The notes beneath the pieces are model-generated. The model was not told the DNA's origin, did not search any database, and saw only the letters and a program-made list of their open reading frames with translations. From CAYRHJ01 sp964424105 (lineage in GTDB: Bacteria > Planctomycetota > Phycisphaerae > UBA1845), in the NCBI GenBank assembly GCA_964424105.1, contig CAYRHJ010000018.1:113486-177485 (forward strand): DNA of 64,000 bases, in the 5' to 3' direction. How positions within the stretch are numbered: the first letter of the stretch is position 1; every line of letters starts with the position of its first letter. Positions 52,850 to 59,929 of this stretch are shown here, piece after piece. The position numbers were made by a program, and so were the translations under genes.

Positions 52850-52963
52850 GCCGCGACGCTGGACGCGACCAAGGCGGGAGCGTCCAGTATGGCAAACGGA
52901 CAACCCCGTCCATAGCACTCGAACCGCGCCGCTCCTGCCAGAAACCACCTATTCAGGGAGCGG
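52840..52963 (+). repeat. R5 element, copy 2
   Basis: Matches copy 1 (32500-32633) in inverse orientation over about 120 bp, with a few differences in the middle (gacaaccccgtccatagc). It is preceded by the 15-bp array. The rest of 52621-53417 has no gene; a frame running back from the next gene to 53277 lacks support. Confidence 0.85.
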
Positions 52964-53417
52964 GGGCCGCCTTACCCCTTTCAACCGCGTTATCGACGTT
53001 TCAAAAGTTGCGACAATTCAGACTAGCTACACCAGTGGTCCGATTCACTTGAATCTGCGGGTACGACCGAGCCTCGGCATTCCTGCACGGGGGTGACCGT
53101 TGTGTGAACGCGACGGCTCACGTAGCGAAGCAACCGCAATTTCAACTGAATCGATGCACTAGTATACGCATGCAACAGGCGATGTCCTAACGAAAACGCA
53201 GGAACAGCAGGCTTGTTCAGCCACATTTACACCTTATTACATCGGTTGAAGTGTACCCCGCCGGTCCAGTCAAACAGTGTCCCAGCCACGGAACCTTAAA
53301 TCTGCTCCGCCCACGATTGTGAACCAATCGGGTCAATATCGAATCGGAACGCACATTGGCGCCGCCCCGATACGCCGATATGATGCACCGCTACCCCATG
53401 GGCGATTTCGTGTAACC

Positions 53418-53966
53418 ATGTCGATTCTTTCAACCTTTCCGGACAAGCCCACGCACAATTGGCCCCGATGGGTCTACCTGGTCGCGACGTTGGCGGCGGG
53501 CCTCCATCATGCCGGCTGTTCGAGTGAGCCTGAAATCGAGTCAGCCGGGGCGGATGCGTCGCTATCAGCCAAGATCGACTTTCCACCGTCCGCGCGGGCC
53601 GACGACGATTCCGTCAATTCCATCGTCGAACGAGCCTTGCAGGCATGCGTGCGAAATCAATACGAGGAATTCCGGAGTTTATGGCTCGCCACCGACGAAC
53701 CCGTCAAGAAGCGTCATTATGAGCAGAAGTGGCAGCCCGTTCGGCACATCGTGGTTCGCAAGGTTCAACCGATGCGTCACGCACAGGACGACAGCATTTT
53801 GTATTACGTCGACGTCAATCTCGAATTCGGACGCGGATCGCGAAAAGGCGAACGCGATATCGTGTTCTTGGTCGTCAAGAACAATGAAACCTGGCGCCTG
53901 TCGCGGGCACCGAAGAGTCTGGTTCAAAAAATCGCGATGGAGAAGACGTCCGGCAACGGTTCCTAG
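53418..53966 (+). CDS. Lipoprotein of unknown function upstream of the ABC exporter
   Basis: 182 residues from the ATG at 53418. The signal region WPRWVYLVATLAAGLHHAGC gives a lipobox HAGC. The mature part starts with an acidic linker, then SIVERALQACVRNQYEEFRSLWLATDEP, a helix that looks like a NTF2/DUF4878-type start, followed by strands (WQPVRHIVVRKVQPM, YYVDVNLEFGRG, DIVFLVVKNNETWRLSR) ending in a Trp-containing strand as in that fold. This is an impression, not a match. It lies 41 bp upstream of the ABC exporter on the same strand and could be its partner. Confidence 0.7.
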   Translation: MSILSTFPDKPTHNWPRWVYLVATLAAGLHHAGCSSEPEIESAGADASLSAKIDFPPSARADDDSVNSIVERALQACVRNQYEEFRSLWLATDEPVKKRHYEQKWQPVRHIVVRKVQPMRHAQDDSILYYVDVNLEFGRGSRKGERDIVFLVVKNNETWRLSRAPKSLVQKIAMEKTSGNGS

Positions 53967-54007
53967 CGATCCTCGCCACGGCTTCGCCGTTTCTCCCGTT
54001 TCGACTC

Positions 54008-56260
54008 ATGCAACCGGAATCCACAGAAATCGAAAACGAGCCACGCCCCAAACGCTTGTCGATGAACACGCTTTGGCGGATCATCCGGCTTGTTCTCGTC
54101 CATCGGACGTTCATCATCGGCGGGATCGTCGCGTCCCTGTTCTACGCCATGCTGCACTCCGTCAGCATTCTCGGCGCCCTGCCGATTCTGAAAGTTCTGC
54201 TGGAAGACGAGGGGCTTCACGGTTGGCTGGACCGGGCCGGCGCCCAATCGCGACTCCACGCCGTATTTCACATCCGCGAAACCGTCACTCCGGCGCAGGC
54301 CGCAGTCCAGGGCATCGACGACACCACCACTTCCAACAATAATTCCGTCACTCCGGCGCAGGCCGGAGCCCAGCGCATCGCCGACACCACAGCCTCCCAT
54401 GAACTCGTCGTGCTCCGCATCGATCGCGATTCCGCCTTGTACCAGACCGGCCTGCGAGAAAACGACATCATTCTGACGCTCGACCAGCGCACCACCGCGC
54501 CAAGCGATTGGCTGCACCAGGTCGCCCATCACCCCGCCGCCGAGTTCATCACCTTCACGGCCAAGCGCTCCGGTCAGCCCGTCGGCGAAACGCAGGTCTA
54601 CACCGCCCCGCTCGATTCGCCGTCTCTGCTCTGGCGAGTCGGCTCATCATTGGCCACCTGGGCACCAACCCAAAACTCCACCGACGCCAGAATCACCACG
54701 CTCACCTACGTGCTCACGTTCGTCGTTTTCATCGTCGTCTTGGCCAACTTGTGCCGTTTTCTGGCCGAATACTGCATTGGCCGGGCCGTGCTCCGTGCCA
54801 TGATGGACCTTCGGCGAGCGCTCTACGCAAAGGTGCTCAAATTGCCCATGTCGCGATTCACGCGAAACGTCGGCGATCTCGTCACCCGATTCATCCAGGA
54901 CATCCAGGACGTTCAACGCGGTTCCATGTCCCTGTTCGGCAAGTCACTGCGCGAGCCGCTCAAAGCCTTGTTCATTCTGATCGCAGCCTTGATCCTGGAC
55001 TGGCGCATCACCTTGACCATGGTCGCGGTCGCGCCCTGGGCGTTGCTGATCTTCTGGAAGGTCGGCACCAGCATTAAAAAAGCCAACCGCAAGCTCCTTC
55101 GCGGCTACGGCTACATGATCGACACGCTCCATCAAACGCTCGGAGCCATCGGCATCGTCAAAGCCTACACCACCGAAAACGCCGAACGCCTCCGCCTGCT
55201 CCATCTCGACCGCCGCATGTTTCGTCAACAGCTCAAAATCGTCAAGCTCGACGCCGTCCTAAGCCCCGCCCTGGAAACACTCGGCGTGATGGCCGTTTCC
55301 GTGGTCACCGTCTGGCTGGGTCGCCGCGTGCTCAACCGTGAAATCGACGTCTCCACCTTCGGAACACTCGTCATCGCCTTGGGCATGCTCTTTGATCCGC
55401 TTCGCAAGATGGCCGACGTCTACGCCCGCTTGCTCCGCAGCGCCGCCGGCGCCGAACGACTCTGCGAAACGCTCGACTCCCAGGACGAAACGGAAATCCA
55501 TTCCGGCACCGTCGATCTGCAACCCATCCAATCGCAGATCGAGTTCCGCGACGTGACCTTCACCTACCCCGAAACGGATAGCCCCGCCCTGGACAACGTC
55601 AATCTGATTGTCAAACGCGGCGAGACCGTCGCCCTCGTCGGCCCCAACGGCTCCGGAAAGACCACGCTGGTCAACCTCATGACACGATTCTACGACCCCC
55701 AATTCGGCGCCGTGCTCATCGACGGCGTCGACCTCCGCACGGTCACCTTGCGAAGCCTGCGACGACAAATCGGCCTGGTCACCCAGGACAGCATCGTCTT
55801 TCCCATCACCCTGGCCGACAACATCAGCTACGGAACGCGAAACGGCTCGCGCGACGCCGTCATACATGCCGCCCGGCAGGCCTACGCCGACGAATTCATC
55901 CGCACCAAGCCGCAGGGATACGACACCATTCCCGGTGACATGGGCAAGACACTCTCCGGTGGTCAAAAACAACGACTCGCCATCGCCCGGGCCATCTTCC
56001 GCGACGCTCCCATCCTCATCTTCGACGAAGCCACCAGCCAGATTGACACCGAGTCGGAACAGAAAATCCAGTCCGCCCTCCGCGAATTCGCCCGCCAACG
56101 AACCACCTTCATCATCGCCCATCGGCTCAGCACCATCACCTTCGCCGACCGCATCGTGGTCCTCGATGCCGGCAAAATCGTTGACACCGGAACCCACGAA
56201 GAACTGCTCACCCGCTGCCCGCTCTACCATGGCCTATGCGAAACACAATTGATCGCCTGA
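54008..56260 (+). CDS. MsbA-type ABC exporter with a PDZ-like domain in the first periplasmic loop
   Basis: 750 residues. TM1 is about 33-56. A large loop (57-228) separates it from TM2 (229-255), with the remaining helices following to about 440. In that loop, residues 132-200 (HELVVLRIDRDSALYQTGLRENDIILTLDQR) look like a PDZ domain: SALYQTGLRENDIIL matches the S-A-x-x-A-G-L-x-x-G-D-x-I-L core. The ATPase domain has Walker A GPNGSGKT (545-552), LSGGQ (649-653), Walker B ILIFDEA (669-675) and H705. It is a probable lipid or envelope-molecule exporter. Residues 93-107 and 114-128 are encoded by two R3 repeats. It follows a lipoprotein gene. Confidence 0.88.
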   Translation: MQPESTEIENEPRPKRLSMNTLWRIIRLVLVHRTFIIGGIVASLFYAMLHSVSILGALPILKVLLEDEGLHGWLDRAGAQSRLHAVFHIRETVTPAQAAVQGIDDTTTSNNNSVTPAQAGAQRIADTTASHELVVLRIDRDSALYQTGLRENDIILTLDQRTTAPSDWLHQVAHHPAAEFITFTAKRSGQPVGETQVYTAPLDSPSLLWRVGSSLATWAPTQNSTDARITTLTYVLTFVVFIVVLANLCRFLAEYCIGRAVLRAMMDLRRALYAKVLKLPMSRFTRNVGDLVTRFIQDIQDVQRGSMSLFGKSLREPLKALFILIAALILDWRITLTMVAVAPWALLIFWKVGTSIKKANRKLLRGYGYMIDTLHQTLGAIGIVKAYTTENAERLRLLHLDRRMFRQQLKIVKLDAVLSPALETLGVMAVSVVTVWLGRRVLNREIDVSTFGTLVIALGMLFDPLRKMADVYARLLRSAAGAERLCETLDSQDETEIHSGTVDLQPIQSQIEFRDVTFTYPETDSPALDNVNLIVKRGETVALVGPNGSGKTTLVNLMTRFYDPQFGAVLIDGVDLRTVTLRSLRRQIGLVTQDSIVFPITLADNISYGTRNGSRDAVIHAARQAYADEFIRTKPQGYDTIPGDMGKTLSGGQKQRLAIARAIFRDAPILIFDEATSQIDTESEQKIQSALREFARQRTTFIIAHRLSTITFADRIVVLDAGKIVDTGTHEELLTRCPLYHGLCETQLIA
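54284..54391. repeat. Two R3 elements in frame inside the ABC exporter gene
   Basis: Copies at 54284-54328 and 54347-54391, starting 63 bp apart, encode VTPAQAAVQGIDDTT and VTPAQAGAQRIADTT. The core cactccggcgcaggccg is the interspersed R3 seen in at least a dozen intergenic places. Both are in the same frame and contain no stop. Confidence 0.92.
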
Positions 56261-56796
56261 TCGCCACTGCGAACAAGAACGCCTAACATCATCAGAGCCG
56301 CGACCGTGAGGGAGCGGTCTTTACGAGCCGCGAGCGCAAAGCGAGCGGTCCCCCGCGGAGCGCACGCAACAACGAACCGCGAGCGCAAAGCGAGCGGTCC
56401 CTCACAGAGCGCACGCAACTCCGACCCGCGACCGTCAGGCGGCGGTCTTCCGTGTCGGGTGGCCCACCTCCTTTGGAGGTGGGGGAGTCGATGATTAGAG
56501 CGCCAGTTCGTACTTCCGATCTTCACCCGCCACGTTTCAGTCCCGCGACCAAGTCATTTACGAGCCGCGAGCGCAAAGCGAGCGGTCCCCCGCGGAGCGC
56601 ACGCAACAACGAGCCGCGAGCGCAAAGCGAGCGGTCCCTCACAGAGCGCACGCAACTCCGACCCGCCCCCGCCCCACCGCCTGCCTGCGTCATTCCGGCG
56701 AACGCCGGAATCCAGAACGCTCTGCATGGCTGCCCGCACGCCAAGGCGTAACGCTCGCCGCCGATAGGACAGTGTTGCGCGATCCCTCGTCGTGAA
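56261..56796. repeat. Convergent spacer with duplicated R2 block, R1 and R3
   Basis: R2 elements lie at 56295-56319, 56325-56350, 56375-56400 and near 56425. The 108-bp block 56323-56430 is repeated at 56560-56667 (offset 237 bp) with few differences. An R1 hairpin lies at about 56458-56500 between the copies, and an R3 at 56689-56715. No gene. Confidence 0.85.
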
Positions 56797-57564
56797 TCAC
56801 CCGAAAAACTGAATTGTATTCGCCGCTGACTGCTCGACAAATTCCTCGAACGGGGTCCCCCGGAGTTTCGCGAGAAAGCGCGCGACGTGAACCACGTGCG
56901 CCGGCTCATTGGGCCTGACCTTACGCACCGGTTCGGGTGACAGGTAGGGTGAATCCGTCTCCACCATGATCTGATCAGCCGGATACTGAACCGCGATCTC
57001 CTGCAACTCGCGGGCGCTCTTGAACGTCACCACTCCGGTAAAACTGATTCGCCAACCATGGTCCGCGATTTCCCGAGACTGCCCCGCGTTGCCCGTGAAA
57101 CAGTGAAACACCACCCGCCGATTCGCATACCCCGCGTTCTTCAAAATGGAAACGACGTCCGCGTGGGCCTCGCGGCAGTGGATCACGATCGGCTTGTTCG
57201 TCGGACCGGCCAATTCGAGTTGCTTCTCGAACACAGCCGCCTGCACCGAACGATCCGCGAAATCGTAATGATAATCCAACCCCATCTCGCCGATGGCCAA
57301 TACCGATGACTCACCGCAGAATCGCTCCAGTCGATCCCAGTCGCCCGGCTGCACCTTGCCCGCTTCGTGCGGATGAATCCCAATGACCGCGGAAACCCGA
57401 TCATCACTTTGCGCCAGTTTCAGCACCGCTTCCGCGTCGTTCAGGTCCGTAGCGATGCTGATGATCCGATCCACACCGGCCCGTTGGGCCCGATCGATGA
57501 CCGCCGCTCGATCAGCGTCGAAAACCTTGGCCGTCAGATGGGCGTGCGAGTCGATCAGCCCCAT
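56797..57564 (-). CDS. tatD: TatD-family metal-dependent deoxyribonuclease
   Basis: 255 residues. Metal ligands are visible in the usual order: IDSHAHL (HxH) at the N-terminus, E in AIGEMGLDYHYD, H in IVIHCREAHADV, H in FHCFTGNAGQSREI, and D in VETDSPYLSPEP. TatD proteins act as 3'-5' exonucleases or deoxyribonucleases in DNA repair and turnover. The C-terminus (NTIQFFG) is typical. Last gene of the rpsP-trmD-rplS-yraN-tatD operon, 6 bp after yraN. Confidence 0.95.
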   Translation of the reverse strand: MGLIDSHAHLTAKVFDADRAAVIDRAQRAGVDRIISIATDLNDAEAVLKLAQSDDRVSAVIGIHPHEAGKVQPGDWDRLERFCGESSVLAIGEMGLDYHYDFADRSVQAAVFEKQLELAGPTNKPIVIHCREAHADVVSILKNAGYANRRVVFHCFTGNAGQSREIADHGWRISFTGVVTFKSARELQEIAVQYPADQIMVETDSPYLSPEPVRKVRPNEPAHVVHVARFLAKLRGTPFEEFVEQSAANTIQFFG

Positions 57565-57570
57565 CGGTCA

Positions 57571-57927
57571 TCACCATTCGGGACAAAACGCGTCCGCGAA
57601 ATGTTCGACGGACGGCTCGCCCGATTCCGGAATCACCACCGCCACGACGTCAAATCGAGAGGGAAGGTCACCTGCCTGATGAGTTTGATTGAAGTATCGC
57701 GCACAACGAACGATCTGCCTGCGCTTGTGGCGCGTGACGTTGACTTCCGGGTCAGCCGATTCGTTCGAAAGGCGAGTCTTGACTTCGACAAAAACGACCG
57801 AATCACCCTCGCGAGCGATCAGGTCGATTTCCCCAACGGGGCACGTGTAATTCTTGAATAGAATCGTAAACCCACGACGCTTGAGCCAGCGTGCGGCGAT
57901 CCGTTCTCCGCGGACTCCGATCCGCAT
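57571..57927 (-). CDS. yraN: YraN/UPF0102 family protein
   Basis: 118 residues with the nuclease-like core of UPF0102: GVRGERIAARWLKRRGFTIL, CPVGEIDLIAREGDSVVFVEVKTR (the E-x-D-x-x-x-E-V-K pattern of endonuclease folds), VTRHKRRQIVRCARYF and RFDVVAVV. Exact function is unestablished, but a role in DNA metabolism is often suggested. The genes to either side are 5-6 bp away, so it is in the operon with rplS and tatD. Confidence 0.93.
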   Translation of the reverse strand: MRIGVRGERIAARWLKRRGFTILFKNYTCPVGEIDLIAREGDSVVFVEVKTRLSNESADPEVNVTRHKRRQIVRCARYFNQTHQAGDLPSRFDVVAVVIPESGEPSVEHFADAFCPEW

Positions 57928-57932
57928 CGAGA

Positions 57933-58382
57933 CTAACTTCCGATTTCCACCGGCTCGGCTTCAGTGGGTTTCATGCCCACCGGGGTCGGCGGCTTTTCAG
58001 CGTCAGCCGATCGCTCCGCACTCTTGGAAACGGTTTGACGCTTCTCGCGGAGTTTGCGACTCTTGCCCACGCGATCTCGCAGGTAATACAGCTTCGCCCG
58101 GCGAACCTTGCCCAGCCGCTTGATCTCGACCTTGGACACTCGCGGCGAATGCAGCATGAAGATGCGCTCCACGCCTTCGTTGGCGACGATGCGCCGCACG
58201 GTGAACGACTCGCTCATGCCCTTGCCGCTTCTGGCGATCACCACCCCCGTGAAAATCTGAGTGCGTTCCTTGTCGCCTTCAACGATACGCGTATGAACGT
58301 CGACCGTCGCGCCGATCGGTATTTCCGGCGGATGGGCCTTGAACTGCTTGGACTCGATTATGCCGATTAGTGGGTGACTCAT
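57933..58382 (-). CDS. rplS: 50S ribosomal protein L19
   Basis: 149 residues from the ATG at 58382, which has gggagg ten bases upstream. The L19 core is clear: IPIGATVDVHTRIVEGDKERTQIFTGVVIARSG, SFTVRRIVANEGVERIFMLHSPRVSKVEIKRLGKVRRAKLYYLRDRVGK. A C-terminal tail of about 35 residues, rich in Lys, Glu and Pro, extends beyond the usual 115-120 residues. L19 sits at the 30S-50S interface. In operon with trmD. Confidence 0.97.
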   Translation of the reverse strand: MSHPLIGIIESKQFKAHPPEIPIGATVDVHTRIVEGDKERTQIFTGVVIARSGKGMSESFTVRRIVANEGVERIFMLHSPRVSKVEIKRLGKVRRAKLYYLRDRVGKSRKLREKRQTVSKSAERSADAEKPPTPVGMKPTEAEPVEIGS

Positions 58383-58458
58383 CTTCAAAAAACCTCCCTG
58401 GTCAGCGGCCAATTATCAGCAAGGCCGACTGCCCATCCACAAACGATCTAGCCCAATT

Positions 58459-59154
58459 TTAAGTTCCGTTGTCTTCGTCCGCCAGCAAATCGGGACGTCG
58501 TTCTCGCGTTCGCTCCAATGCCTTCTGTCGCCGCCAAGCCTCAATTTCGCGGTGGTGACCGCTCAAGAGGACTTCCGGCACGTCTTCACCGCCAAACGAT
58601 CGCGGACGCGTATACTGCGGGTACTCCAATAGTCCGTCTGAAAACGACTCGTCGTCGGTCGCATTCTCATTCCCCAAAGCACCGGGAATCAGCCGCACAA
58701 CCGAGTCCACCAAAACCATCGCCGCCGCCTCGCCGCCGGACAGCACGTAGTCTCCCACGGAAACTTCCAAGGCGCCTAATCCGGTCCGGATTCGCTCGTC
58801 AAACCCCTCGTAATGCCCGCAAACAACAACCAAATGCTCCTGACCGGCTAATCTTTGCACCAACTTCTGCGTCAAGCGCTCGCCCTGCGGCGTCAACAAC
58901 ACTACAAGCGGTTTCAGAGAACAGCCACGAGTCACCGATTCTACCGCGTCGAACACCGGCCCGCACATCAACACCATTCCGGGTCCGCCGCCGAATGGCC
59001 TGTCATCTACGCTCCGATGTGGATCTGTGGCGAAATCTCGAAAATTTGTAAATTCAAACTTAACTAATCCAGCGTCTACCGCACGTCCAATAATACTCGC
59101 CCCGAAAAACGCCGGAAAAACATCGGGAAAAAGCGTCAGAATATCGATTTTCAT
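58459..59154 (-). CDS. trmD: tRNA (guanine37-N1)-methyltransferase
   Basis: Methylates G37 of tRNAs using SAM, preventing frameshifting. About 231 residues from the ATG at 59154 (MKIDILTLFPDVF); a start 15 bp earlier is also possible. Motifs of the SPOUT trefoil knot: RPFGGGPGMVL, LLTPQGERLTQ, VVCGHYEGFDERI and VGDYVLSGGEAAAMVL. The C-terminal domain ends with YTRPRSFGGEDVPEVLLSGHHREIEAWRR. It follows rpsP by 24 bp, without the rimM gene that usually lies between. Confidence 0.97.
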   Translation of the reverse strand: MKIDILTLFPDVFPAFFGASIIGRAVDAGLVKFEFTNFRDFATDPHRSVDDRPFGGGPGMVLMCGPVFDAVESVTRGCSLKPLVVLLTPQGERLTQKLVQRLAGQEHLVVVCGHYEGFDERIRTGLGALEVSVGDYVLSGGEAAAMVLVDSVVRLIPGALGNENATDDESFSDGLLEYPQYTRPRSFGGEDVPEVLLSGHHREIEAWRRQKALERTRERRPDLLADEDNGT

Positions 59155-59178
59155 TAGCCCGCGCCACAAGACGGTGGG

Positions 59179-59436
59179 CTATTCAGCCTGCGCCAAACCA
59201 CATCGCCGGATCAGCGTACGAACCGTCTCAGAAGGCTGAGCTCCGACACTAAGCCAATACTTAACCCGCTCGTCATTCAATCTGACTTGTTTTTCAGTAT
59301 CCGGGCACATGGGATCATAGGATCCCAATTCCTCGATTACACGTCCGTCACGTTTCTTGCGACGGTCAACAGCAGCTACCCGATAACACGGACGATGACG
59401 GCGACCCACACGTTTTAGTCTTAGCCTCACAGACAC
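59179..59436 (-). CDS. rpsP: 30S ribosomal protein S16
   Basis: 85 residues from a GTG at 59436 with gggag six bases upstream; an ATG at 59478 would add a non-family N-terminus. S16 features: RLRLKRVGRRHRPCYRVAAVDRRKKRDGRVIEELGSYDP and NDERVKYWLSVGAQPSETVRTLI. First gene of the rpsP-trmD-rplS-yraN-tatD operon. Normal length. Confidence 0.97.
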   Translation of the reverse strand: MSVRLRLKRVGRRHRPCYRVAAVDRRKKRDGRVIEELGSYDPMCPDTEKQVRLNDERVKYWLSVGAQPSETVRTLIRRCGLAQAE

Positions 59437-59508
59437 TCGTGTCTCCCTATGCAATTTGAACGCCGAGTGGATTTCCATACACCCGATCCAGCGTTTCGCG
59501 AATCAGCT

Positions 59509-59536
59509 ACTATAGCCAAGCGCCCGCGAATGACAA
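59509..59536 (-). promoter_or_regulatory. Candidate sigma70-like promoter of the rpsP operon
   Basis: On the minus strand, TTGTCA (59531-59536) and TATAGT (59509-59514), spaced 16 bp, each 5/6 to consensus. Transcription would start near 59502, about 65 nt before the GTG of rpsP. The best promoter-like sequence seen in the window; not tested. Confidence 0.5.
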
Positions 59537-59929
59537 GTGATGGCAAAAAAAACGGGTTTCTTGAATTCGATTTCCGGGCGGGAGTATTCCGCCCGACAGG
59601 CACCATCAAAATTCCACATTCAGTTGTTAGTGGTATTTGCACGTAACCTACGCAACAACAGCAGGTTATGTAACACAACGATCCATCCAATTCAACAGCC
59701 GAGGGGTTCCAAACGGTCACCAAGAACAGGCCAACGGCATTGTTGACGTCGGAAAACGGCGAAGTTATTTCGGGCATCACAGGGCCAGTTGTCGCTTTCG
59801 GCGGGTGATGGCTATCGCGAGAATCCCAACAGCCGGTACAATGTCCGATTCATGTGGCGCCGCCTAAATTTGGGCGGCGATTGGGATCATGGCACAATGC
59901 ATTCATCCTTTGGAGGCGGGGCAGATTCA
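59537..59929. other. Divergent spacer between rpsP and the phosphatase gene
   Basis: Apart from the rpsP promoter candidate, I see no gene and no interspersed repeat here. A frame running back from the next gene to 59789 lacks a ribosome site. The sequence gcctaaatttgggcggc near 59866 is a small inverted repeat of unknown role. Confidence 0.5.

Noticed and set aside
53277..53417. N-terminal extension of the lipoprotein gene at 53418
   Set aside because: The extension has no ribosome site and would place the signal sequence about 60 residues inside the protein.
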